From Psilocybe azurescens (lineage: Eukaryota > Basidiomycota > Agaricomycetes > Agaricales > Agrocybaceae), in contig JAJIRX010000871.1 of the NCBI GenBank assembly GCA_023853785.1, positions 1 through 64,000 of the forward strand: DNA of 64,000 nucleotides. Direction: 5' to 3'. The position numbers and the translations under genes were made by a program. This document shows positions 11,801 to 21,249 of this stretch, one piece after another. The notes under the pieces were generated by a model, which saw only the letters and a list, made by a program, of their open reading frames with translations, ran no database searches and was not told where the DNA came from. Position 1 is the first letter of the stretch. Every line of letters starts with the position of its first letter.

Positions 11801-12458
11801 ACAACAACTGGAAACACTCCAAAAGGGCCAAGACCCCGTTTGAACTCACCTTAGGCTCATCTCTGTTGGCCATTCCGCTCGCATTCGAGAACACCAAAGC
11901 CCCATCTGTAGAAGAAAAGGTCAAACATCTCCTAAAAGATTGAGAAGAAGCATTAGCTGCCCATGAACTTGCAAGACAAAGGATAGCCGAACGACAAAAA
12001 TCAAACTTCACACCATTCAAGAAGGGAACAAAAGTTTGGCTAGACTCCCGCAACATCTCCACTAGGTACCATTCGAAGATGAAACTGAAACGAGAAGGCC
12101 CGTTCATGATCACAGAAGTCCTGGGACCTCTCACATACAGACTCAAATTACCCAAGATATGGAAGATCCACGACATCTTCCACGCCACTCTACTCATGCC
12201 ATACAAAGAAACAGAAACATACGGACCGAACTTCCCTAGACCACCACCCAAAATCAAAAATAAAGAAGAACACTGGGAAGTCGGAAACTATTCTGAATCA
12301 CAGAAAGACTGGACGAAACCCAAAAAGGAAAGCAAAAATATCAATACCTTATCAAATGGACGGGATTCCCTATCTCCGAAGCAATGTGGGAAAAAGACGA
12401 CGCATTCGACGGCGACAGCAAGACTCTTCAAGAATACCGCAAATTACACAAACTCTGA
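8851..12458 (+). pseudogene. Gypsy-1 pol polyprotein with chromodomain, stops and shifts
   Basis: The order is protease (8851-9429, active site LIDSGAGG), reverse transcriptase (about 9600-10,330, catalytic YMDD in VIIYMDDILIF near 10,060), RNase H (about 10,480-10,870), integrase (about 11,090-11,940, with an HX..C..C zinc region ending CGSCQQF) and a C-terminal chromodomain (EEHWEVG..., about 12,260-12,458). The piece from 10,555 to 11,943 is open for 462 codons. In-frame TGA codons lie at 9565, 9793, 10,267, 10,449 and 11,941, and several frameshifts are present. The chromodomain would target integration to modified histones, as known for chromoviruses. Confidence 0.9.
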
Positions 12459-12539
12459 TCATCACTACCATCCTGATGCCTCACTTTCTTCGATGCATCG
12501 CCTCTTCCTTCACTTGAAGCTCTGAAACAAACCAACTCG

Positions 12540-13716
12540 AAACTCCCATCTTCGATACCCCTTTAACCAAACAAACTGTAGAAGAGCTCGAGGTGCTACA
12601 AAGAGAAATCCTCACCCTATACAACAAAGAGATCGATCAGAAGGAAACGGCAAAACAGAACTACCGTCCGGCTGCCGCTAGATTGGCTCATCACCAAGCC
12701 AGATCTCAATGCCTCAAACTAAATCAGGTCGAACAGGAGCTCTACCAATGCCTGCCCCTACTTGCCAAAGTAGTTAAAAGGCCAAGTTGTTCCATCTCTA
12801 AACCATATCCTCATCACCAAACAATGCAACATGTCTTTCATTGATACTCCCGCTGCATCTCCCTCTTCTGCCCCTGCCAACTCCACGTCTACAAGGCAAA
12901 CGACCTGCCATACCTCGTTACGCTCAAACACTGTCAACCTTCAAAGCCATAGACCTCTTCGCCAATGACGAAACGGCTCAAAAATCTGCTCATACTTGAA
13001 GATCCAGACACCGTTTTTGCCATCGACAAACTAGTGAAGGTTTCCAGAGCCCATCAACAAGAAGAACGAGAAATATGTCTTGCCAGACAACGGTCTTGTG
13101 TTTGACAGACCATGGCAACGGCTCTGCTAGATCAACTTCAATCATGGGGATTAGAAAGAGAACTGTACGACGTACTGAGGGAACATCGTAGCAAATCATC
13201 CACAGTGCAAAAACCGTCGATACCCTCCCTTATTGATCCCCCCTTTCCAGAGCGCTGTTCCTTCTCGTCCCCTTCCCGCTTCGCCCTCCTGCTTATCATT
13301 GAGCGGTACAATTTTCACCAATCATTGACAATTCACCTTCACCGCAGATTTCACCTCCCGCCTCCACTCCCTCAAGATCTGCCATCCCTACGCCTACTCT
13401 TAGACGGTCTCAAAACACCATGACTCATCAGCGAAGCTCGTCCACCGCTTCGTCTTCTGCAACGAATCACTCAACGAAGCGTGAACGTCGGTCACGTGCT
13501 ATCAATGCGGCGAACCTGGACATATTTGCCCAAGATGCCCCAAATTCAAATGCAGCTACTGCTACCAATACACACCCGGACATTCCTTCCGAGACTGCAG
13601 CTATAACCCAGAAAACGAGCAACACACTGACCCCTATTATGGAGGAATTGACAAGGATCTTCTCGACGACGCCCGGAATCGCCAACACCACAGGCGAACC
13701 ATACAGAGACTATTGA
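12540..13716 (+). pseudogene. Gypsy-1 ORF3: coiled-coil plus double zinc knuckle
   Basis: A third coding region lies between the chromodomain stop at 12,458 and the 3' LTR. Its first part (TVEELEVLQREILTLYNKEI and onward, about 12,570-12,770) is heptad-like and predicted coiled coil by eye. A middle block (LVKVSRAHQQEEREICLAR, near 13,035-13,090) and two knuckles (CYQCGEPGHICPRC and CSYCYQYTPGHSFRDC, about 13,502-13,603) match Gypsy-2 ORF3. The C-terminus (GIANTTGEPYRDY, stop at 13,714) also matches. The pieces lie in different frames, so this copy is broken. The function is unknown; nucleic-acid binding is inferred from the knuckles. Confidence 0.75.
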
Positions 13717-13775
13717 GCCCACTGAAGTAATGGATTTCACTCCTTCTGAGGCATAAGGAGTGTAGTACGGGGTAA

Positions 13776-14209
13776 TGTTACGACAAGTCTTTTTTTTTTC
13801 TCTTTTCTTTTTCTTTTCTTTTCCTTTTCTTTTCTTTATCATCTTTCATATCATTGATACATCATCGAATGCTCTGATGATCTTTGCTTTCAATCATTCT
13901 ACGAAACTCTATCATATCTCTGATGGACGTTCACTTCTATTCTTATATACATCTGTTGATGAACATTCAGACTCGTTTCAATTTACTGTTTCCACTATTC
14001 TTATATACATCTGCTGATGAACATTCAAACTCATTTCAACTAGCTGTACGATTCATAGTATTTAAACTAGGAAGGATCCACTGTATTCTTTAGCTAGTTC
14101 TTGAGAATCCAATCTGCTTAATCTGCTCAACTTGAACTTGAACTTGTTCTTGTACACGATTGGTGGTTAGATTACGCACACTGCGTGACTCTAACTTGAA
14201 ATCATAATA
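13776..14209 (+). mobile_element. 3' LTR of Gypsy-1
   Basis: It starts TGTTACGAC after a purine-rich tract (AAGGAG...ACGGGGTAA, 13,755-13,775), contains a long C/T tract at 13,785-13,840, and ends TCATAATA where Gypsy-2 LTRs end TCGTAACA. Its length of 434 bp agrees with the 435 and 440 bp of the Gypsy-2 LTRs, and a TTAGCTAGTTCTTGAGAATC block near 14,090 is shared. The TGAGTCA array of Gypsy-2 is not visible here. The terminal CA has decayed to TA. Confidence 0.8.
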
Positions 14210-14517
14210 TGTTGCATTTGCTCCACCCCAGGCTTCCTATAGCTAGGGTCACTCCTAGTTCATATCCCGCAAGGTTGTTCTTTGTAGATAGGCACTTCTG
14301 TTCTTATTCTGCATCAAAGTTGGCATTATATCCCCACATTAGTTACCCCATTATGTGTTCAGAACAGTCATTTATCATAGGCTTCAGTGTTTCCAATGGA
14401 CTTTTAGTAGTTTTGGTGAACAGTTTCTTAGTAGTTACCTGGTCGGAATTTGTACTTAGCGTGACTGCTTTTACACCGGTATACAAATTGATGATATAAA
14501 ATATAAAATAAAAAATG
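14210..14517 (+). mobile_element. LINE-D: short 3' end of the Tad-like LINE
   Basis: The segment matches the last 300 bp of LINE-A (2545-2850) with many transitions and ends in an A-rich tail (14,498-14,517). It carries only 3' untranslated sequence, so it is a dead, 5'-truncated copy. It lies between the Gypsy-1 LTR and a Copia leader fragment. Confidence 0.8.
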
Positions 14518-14730
14518 TGAATGAGTTAGACGATGTCCGGAGCTTGGAGTGCAATGTGAACACAAGTTTGAGTGTGAAGTGTTATCTAGCCTAGTTTAAA
14601 AGTTTTACTCACTGAATTGGAGCACTTAGAGCGCGGGGCCCATACCTTGTTAAAGCAGGCAAGCTCAGGAACACATGAGACACTTGGTGACCAAGTTATA
14701 GAACTATATGCACAGGGACAAGTAAGCTAT
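14518..14730 (-). mobile_element. Copia-2-family leader and partial 5' LTR
   Basis: From 14,649 the sequence begins TGTTAAAGCAGG and follows the Copia-2 LTR for about 80 bp before the poly(T) of LINE-C interrupts it. The part at 14,518-14,648 is the leader read on the minus strand. It matches the leader preceding a Copia gag start at 34,100-34,205 (shared block GTTATCTAGCCTAGTTTAAA). LINE-C therefore inserted into this LTR. Confidence 0.7.
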
Positions 14731-15332
14731 ATTTTTTTATTTTTTATTTTTTTTTAAATCATCAATTTGTATACTGGTGTGCGAAAGCAGTCCGGTTGCT
14801 AAGTACAAATGCCCAACCAGGTAACTACTAAGAAACTGTTCACCAAACTACTAAAAGTCCTTTAGAAACACTGAAGCCTACAATAAATGACTGTGCTGAA
14901 CACATAACAGGGTAGCTACTGTGGGGATATAACGCCAACCTCAATGCAAAGTAGGGAAATAAAACCTATCTACAAAGAACAACCTCAAGGGATATGGACT
15001 AGGAGTGACCCTAGCCCTAGGAAGCCTGGGGTGAAGCACATGCAGCACCAGCAGGAGATAACTAACAAGGGTGTGGGGAGCCCAAGTCCAGCAGCCAAGA
15101 CTAGCAGTACCAGCTCTCCCTGGTTCCCACATACTCAACGCCATTTGTAACATGGTCCAGGTCCTGGGTGGGAGCAGTGAGTCGAACACTGATGCACTGT
15201 GGCGAACAGGCCCCACTGAAACGGCCTACTACCCAGCAAATCCAAACAACCACGAGCCAAGCAGATAATTGGCCCATGCCAATCAAGACCGCCAAACAAG
15301 GACCCCCCACACAATGCCCAATGTCAGTTGAG

Positions 15333-18300
15333 TCAGCTGACACCGGTGGGAGCTGAGCAGAAGGCAAACACTTTAGGGTTCATCTCCAAAAATGAGTGAA
15401 GGTAGCACAACATAGTCGGCTGCCTAAGCTCACAAGCCCTGGGAGGACAATAGGTCCTTTTGCAGATGAGGATATGTGTGCAGATTTCCCAAGGACACCC
15501 ACATGGGCATGATGTTTCACCATCGTTGAGATTGAATCGGGAATAGTAAGACCCAATGGGCGCATGATTCAGAATACACCTACACATGCGTCCGTAGAGC
15601 TGTGGAGAGCTCATGTTCGCAAAGTGAACCCAGAGGTTGTCTTTACCCCCAGGCTGAGCAACTGCCCCGTCGACAGTTTTGAGGTGGAGAAAGTTCCGAC
15701 CTCGATATTCAGGGTCCTGGAACAGAACATTCCAGGAATCACCGCAGAGAGGGCAGCCTGCACAAGCAGGCTGTCAAATGATGTAGCTGGGCGTGGGCCC
15801 AGTGCGACTTTGAGTTCTGTTGTGTACTTGTGTGCTTTGTAATGCAAGTCCCACTGCAAGCACGAAGGGACATACACAAAGGTGATTGACTGGCCATCCC
15901 TGCGGGTGAACCAAGTCTGAAGAGCCTCACAGACAGCCACAGAGTGGCCCTGTTCGGAGTGGATGGAAGGATCAACAGCTCGACGGGCAGAAGCCATTGA
16001 GTCCGTGAAAATGAAAATGTCCATACAATCATCACGCGAAGTCGCATTGACGATTGCAGAACGAATGGCATATAGTTCTGCATCAGGAGCGGTGACTTTG
16101 CCTGCAACATGCCGAGCACGCCAACGCTCAGCTCCGGCCGCTGAACAGGATGGAGGCCGCAATGGCTTGATGCCATCCTGAGAGGGGCAGACTTGCGTCT
16201 GTCTCTGCATAATAGGTCCTGATCTTCTCCGAGATTTTGTCCCAGAGTTTATTGAGGTGTTTGGTGTGCTGCAAAATTCCTTGTCAGCATCGCCACGAGA
16301 AATTTTGCAGTCATCAAATGGACTTGGTCCACAAAGCGGTCCATAAGTCAAACACCCAGTCGTGAGAGCGGGTTCATTGGGAGTAGAGTCTCCATCAGAG
16401 CAGGAACATTAGTGTCGGCCTCAAAAGAGTCCCACTAGTGCAGAAGATCTCTGGTTCAGACATGGTCTGAATTGAGAGAGAAGGGTGTGGCACAATAGTG
16501 CTGCAGTTGAAGCAAGAAAGAAAAGCTCTCACAGGATGAGTCAGGGTCAGGGTGGCAAACCGATAATTGGCTTGCTCAGATAGACAACGAAGAAGGAGAT
16601 TGATGGGGGGGAGGCCCGCAAGGGCCTCCACACCACTCAGTTGGAGAAGTGCAGAACGCACCGGTGATCCACAGTGCAGCAGAATGCTGCATTACAGAGA
16701 AGATGATGTAGGGCACTTTTGCAGTGGGCAGCTGCAAAGTACCATAGACAAAAGCCATATGTGACTATGGGGATCATGCAGGCACGATAGAGGACGCACT
16801 TTTGGACAGGGTGCAGACCTTGAGTAGAACTACCAAGCATCTTCATTGCCTTAACAGTCGACGAGGCCTTGGTAGAGTAGTATCAGACATGCTCAGTAAA
16901 AGTGAGCTTGCAATCGAAATAGAAACCCAAATACCGCCAGTACAGTTTGGGTTTGAGAGGGGCTGCGCCCGGTATACATAGCATAACCCAGATCGACAGG
17001 GGGATTGTCTTTGGAGTGTGACCTGTCGAAGTGGAAAACTTCAGACTTGTTGTGCTTCAGTGCGAGTCCAAATTTCTTGAACAGCTCAAATATGACACCA
17101 TATGCCCATTTAAGGGCAGCACAGTTGTCGAGTAGTGACTTTGATTGCACAACAAGGGTGCCATCGTTGACATATGAGAGCAGGAAACATCCTTGTCGTG
17201 CTCCAGTGCGAGTCCAATTTCTTGAACAGCTCAAATATGACAACATATGCCTGTTTAAGGGCAGCACAATTGTTGAGCAATGACTTTGATTGCACCACAA
17301 GGGTACCATCATTGACGTATGAGAGTAGAAAACACCCACAAGTGAGTGGATCCTGTTCGAAGAGCCTCATGATGAGGGTAAGATAAAGAGCAGAGAGGAC
17401 CGGGGACAGGGCAGAGCTCTGTCCCACTCTTACATCCGCCTGGCAAAGGTCTGAAACAAAGTCACCCCATGCATACTCGCGTGAGAGCGCCCGACCAAGT
17501 AGTGGGAGAAGAATTTGACAACATTGTCACTGAACCCTAGCTTCCGGAGAATAGCCATGAGAACCTCATGGTTGAGTGATGGGAAGAACTGAACGACATC
17601 AAAGGCAATGACGCTAGTCTTGAGTCCCTTGGCCCATCCAGCATGCACCATGTGCGTCAGGATAAGGCATCCTCGGTGGATCTTTGATGGATCCCTTTGA
17701 TCTGATTAGGGTGGAAGACGTCTGAAGCGATGCTGTCAAACTGGATGCGATCAGAAAGCATTTTCTCAATCAATTTACCAACAGTGTTCAGGAGCACAAT
17801 GGGCCTGAATGCCTTTGGAGCAGAGTAGGAGGGCTTGTTCAGCTTTGGGATGATAACCGACATGGACTCCTTGAAGTGCTTAGGCCAGTGACCAACCCGA
17901 AGGCAGGCATTGGCGAGTGAGAGTAAGACAGTGAAGACGTGGGTGGGCCCACGCATCAACATCTTGAGATGAGACCACTTAATGTGGTCCAGCCCTGGGG
18001 CCGACACATTGGAGCAGGAGGCCAAGGCCTCCCGCATCTCAAGTGCAGAGAATGGGACCCATCCCTGAACAGGCATGTTGGGGATGGAGTCGAGGATATT
18101 GATGTCGAACGGACAGTCCGACACCGAGTTATAGGTGTTGTGGAGTGCATCCCACAACTAAGAAAGGGCATGGCAAGGCTGCCCCTGATATTGAATAGCC
18201 TTGCACAGTGGTAGCTTGCGCTGTTGGACCCAAGACATGAGGTCCCAAGTGCGCTTGTTGGTAATGGATATTTTTGTGATTCTGGAATCAAAGAAAACCC

Positions 18301-19330
18301 GTTCGGCATTTTTAACTCCCTTACAATACAGCTTCCAGTCTTCCGGGAGACCATGTTCGCGGTAAGCCTGAAGTGTAACTGAGCACTCATCCATCCACCA
18401 CAGTTTTGAGTGTCTCGTAATAGTGACCTCTCTGGAACAGGTTTCCCATGCTGCAGAGAACAAATCGGCAATGGCTTGTGCCACCGTGTCAATCTGGTCG
18501 GGTGTGTTGAGAGGAGCATGTTCATCCACTTTCATGGCAAACTCTCTCTTGATGACTCTGACAAAGCGAATTTGCTCCGCTCTGTTGGCTTTGAGAGCTC
18601 TGCAGGGCATGGCCCCAGAATCAACAGAGATAGATAAGGTGGTAGTGAGCAGGATGTGATCCAACTTGCCCATGGCGTTGTGTACCCGGGTGACCTGTGC
18701 CATCAGGGTCTGGTCCGGTTGCATGAATTCCAAGTCAATCACTGTAGAGCGAAAGCCTTGGATGCGAAGGTAGAAGGTTGGCCCCAGGTTCACAAAAGGA
18801 GCCCATTGCAATCCTAATTCCAACGCCATATTGAGGAGTTGAGTGGCAACTCCTGGATGGCCGCGATGACCTCCATCCCATTCTTGGGAGTGGATGTTAA
18901 AGTCACCCCCATGTAAATGAAGGGTGGAAGTGAGGCCAACTCCTCTGCAAGGAGGAGAGCGGGTGTATGGGTCTTGTCTGAGTAGATGTTCATAAGATTG
19001 TAGCTCTGTCCGTTTGTGAACAGGCTGAGAATGAGTATGTTGCGATGATCAATCAGATCGCAACGCATGGATGGACAAAACTCTTTCAATCGGTTAGACA
19101 TGTATGCCATAACCCTTGGGTGAGAATCAGGTTCAGGAATATGCACCATAGGCAGCCACAAGGGATGCAATGAGGCACTGATAACATCATTGCCAGACTT
19201 ACAAGAAGTAGACAGTGCGGTATGTACAAACCTCCAAGGAGGTTCTTGGATAAAAACGATATCATATGTTAATACAAAATGTTCGAGTATAGTTTCTATG
19301 CTTAGGCTGGACTTTCGCGCGAATTGAAAC
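15333..19330 (-). pseudogene. LINE-C ORF2: endonuclease, reverse transcriptase, RNase H
   Basis: The order on the minus strand is: endonuclease (FIQEPPW motif near 19,240; further pieces to about 18,600), reverse transcriptase (about 18,160-16,900), RNase H (about 16,130-15,860, with ELYAIRSAI and FTDS motifs), and a C-terminal Cys/His cluster (CPCGCPWEICTHILIC near 15,470). RT landmarks are PGLDHIKWSHLK, AFDVVQFFPSLNH and SYVNDG. The last corresponds to the catalytic (F/Y)xDD box, with Asn in place of the first Asp. There are several frameshifts and an internal tandem duplication, so it cannot make a working protein. Confidence 0.85.
17061..17352. repeat. Two-unit tandem duplication (146-bp period) in LINE-C RT
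   Basis: The block starting TGCGAGTCCAA at 17,061 recurs starting at 17,207. Each unit covers the RT region with the YVND box, so the catalytic-box sequence is present twice (near 17,165-17,185 and 17,310-17,330). The units differ at scattered sites, so the duplication is not very recent. It destroys the RT fold. Confidence 0.85.
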
Positions 19331-19813
19331 TCAAAATTCTGACCAGAAGGTCCTGGATGGTTTGACTCATCCTAATGACTATTGGTTAGTGATTGTCGGT
19401 GTGTAAAGGAGTTCACTTGTACCTGACAATATTTCTCAGCAGCCCAGAGAGCATTGAACCTGTGACTCCAGAACTCGCAAGCGCGCTCATGGGCACCGTG
19501 ATCCTTTCCACAGTTGGGGCAGTGAGGGAGATGAGGGCATGGCTCCCCGATGGCATTGGAGCCACTGGGGGTTCACCTTTGGACTACCCTTGCAACAAGA
19601 TGCAACAGCGCTGAACTATTGTTACGACTTCAAGCTTATATTCACGTGCGTGGATAAAGCTGACAGTCAAGTAGTCAAGAACAGCGAGTTCCAAGTGGTA
19701 TCAAGTAAGAGGAGAATAGATTCTCAAGAACTAGCTAAGGAACAATAGCAGTGTCTACTGGCTATTTAAGTGTTTTGAGTATCTACAAAGATAGTACGAA
19801 ATGAGTCCAAGTA

Positions 19814-19951
19814 TGAGTCAAGCATAGGATGAGTCACAACGGTGCCGTCGATGTGAGTCAGAATGTGAGTCAAGAAGTGAGTCAAGAAGTGAGTCAGAAT
19901 GGAAGCGAGTCATAACAGTGTCAACGATGTGAGTCAGGATGGAATGAGTCA
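19814..19951. promoter_or_regulatory. Array of eight TGAGTCA (bZIP/Gcn4-type) sites in LTR
   Basis: Perfect TGAGTCA heptamers start at 19,814, 19,830, 19,854, 19,866, 19,878, 19,890, 19,930 and 19,945, with a near miss CGAGTCA near 19,906. The same eight are in the other LTR at about 26,230-26,370. TGAGTCA/TGACTCA is the known core bound by Gcn4/Cpc1 and AP-1 bZIP factors. The array lies upstream, in element sense, of a TTAAATAG box (near 19,765), so an enhancer role is inferred. Confidence 0.7.
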
Positions 19952-19961
19952 AATGTCACGA

Positions 19962-19986
19962 TCACATGATGTTGTCCATCATGTGA
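19962..19986. repeat. Perfect 10-bp-arm palindrome in LTR
   Basis: TCACATGATG is followed after five bases by its exact reverse complement CATCATGTGA. The same structure is kept in the other LTR near 26,378-26,402. It could be a dimeric factor site (CATGTG is E-box-like) or a hairpin in the RNA. Confidence 0.75.
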
Positions 19987-20095
19987 TAGGAAGGTTTTAT
20001 ATAAGAAAATGAAAAGAAAAAGGAAAAGAAAAAGAAAATAAGGTGTTCGTAACATTACCCCCTTCTAAGGTTCGACTGTCCCAGTCGAATGATCT

Positions 20096-21181
20096 TCAGT
20101 ATCCATAGGGTTCTCCGGTGTTGTTTGCGATACCAACGTCATCCGTGGGGTCATCATAATCAAAGTAATCGCTTCTGTGAGGAGAGTCGTTACGCTTGAA
20201 AGGACAGTATCTTGGCATATGTCCTGGTCCTTGACGGTGGCAGTGGTTGCAGGTGAACTTGGGGCAGTGTTGTCGTATATGTCCCAACTTTCCACATGTG
20301 AAGCATGTAACGTCCAGTCGACATTGATTCCCAACACTTGTCCGTTGGGTTTGAGTCGGGCGATGAGAAGGTGTGCCGGTCTGATTGTTGATGTTGAAAG
20401 GCTGTGGTGGATCAGCGTCGGCGAAGTCGTTCCATGGGGGTGTCTGCTGCTTTAGAGTCGGTTTCATTTGGAATGATAAGAGGGGGAAGGACGAATTGAG
20501 GTTTCTTTACCGTGCGATGTTTGATGAGCACGTGTTTGATGGCTCGTTCGAAACCTTTGAGTTGAAGACGTTTGAGGGAGTCGATGGCGGCTTTGTGGTG
20601 GACTCGGACTCTCGCATGTTTGACTGCGATGTCTGCCTCGATGATTCGTGATTTCGCCAGATAAATAATTGAAGAATTCAAGTTCTCGTTCGATAAAGGG
20701 GGGGCAAAGGGCTTGACGTCATATCAGTTTTTGGCATTTTTCAGGATTTCGAGGAGTTCATAGACGGAGAGAGTATTAAAAAGCTGAGACGATGTAGTAG
20801 TAGGTTGGGGAACGGAGGAGGCACGAGCAGTGGAATGAGACATTGTTGGATATCGACGTTTGTTGCCTAGAAGTGTAATGACTTGACCTTTCTTATAGCC
20901 TTTGTTGCCAGTCCGGGTCTAAGTTTGTCCTTGAGCTGGGAAATCCGCAGTTGATACTCTAGATTTTGGTCATGTGCCATTGCTGCACATCTTGCCTTGA
21001 GTTCATTGTGTGCTTGTTTCTCCGCTTCTCGAGACATTATGAACGCTATCTCGAGTTCTTCAAGCATTCGTTGTTGATCTTCTTGGGATTTTGGTATTTT
21101 TGTCATGAGGAAAATAGGTTCAGGGGTGTGTTTGGGAAAAAGAGCGGACTTGACGCGTTTGATTGAGGGAAAGGAGAGCAT
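20096..21181 (-). pseudogene. Gypsy-2 ORF3: coiled-coil plus double zinc knuckle
   Basis: After the chromodomain the minus strand carries a third gene. Its N-terminal part (MLSFPSIKRVKSALFPKH..., from 21,181) contains a Glu/Lys/Arg-rich helix likely to be coiled coil. The middle (IYLAKSRIIEADIAVKHAR, about 20,660) and the two knuckles (CFTCGKLGHIRQHC and CNHCHRQGPGHMPRYC, about 20,306-20,217) match Gypsy-1 ORF3. The C-terminal tail NNTGEPYGY ends at 20,096. It is split over frames with stops, for example near 20,730. No known enzyme domain is visible; RNA or DNA binding is inferred. Confidence 0.75.
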
Positions 21182-21249
21182 ATTGATTGATTATCGAAAG
21201 AGTGAAGATGATGGTCTTTTTACAGCTTGTGACGTGTTCGGTAAGCCTG

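Larger units (their letters stand above)
7881..14209 (+). mobile_element. Gypsy-1: chromodomain Ty3/Gypsy element, 5' LTR missing
   Basis: The element contains gag, protease, reverse transcriptase, RNase H, integrase, chromodomain, a third gene (ORF3) and a 3' LTR. Its organisation and protein sequence follow Gypsy-2 on the other strand throughout, but the two are clearly diverged. The 5' LTR, leader and beginning of gag are replaced by Copia-1. Many codons read TGA where the sister copy has CGA or another sense codon. LINE-D follows directly after the 3' LTR. Confidence 0.9.
14731..19614 (-). mobile_element. LINE-C: long Tad-like LINE, 5'-truncated
   Basis: Read on the minus strand it runs from the end of ORF1 (zinc-knuckle tail, 19,400-19,610) through ORF2 and a 3' UTR to a poly(A) seen as T-runs at 14,731-14,757. 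It shares UTR and coding sequence with LINE-A, -B and -D. The 5' end stops near 19,605-19,614, where Gypsy-2 inserted. RNase H after the RT, an endonuclease at the N-terminus and ORF1 knuckles together point to the Tad/I group of LINEs. Confidence 0.85.
19620..20054 (-). mobile_element. 3' LTR of Gypsy-2
   Basis: The LTR is 435 bp with TG...CA ends. In element sense it starts TGTTACGAA, has a C/T-rich tract, a 10-bp palindrome, an array of TGACTCA sites, a TTAAATAG box and a TTAGCTAGTTCTTGAG block before the end. The order suggests U3 with enhancer sites followed by a TATA-like box. Confidence 0.95.

Noticed and set aside
19814..19951. Direct repeats that could be taken for a CRISPR array
   Set aside because: The units are 7 bp with irregular spacing, lie inside an LTR and occur in both LTRs of a eukaryotic retrotransposon.
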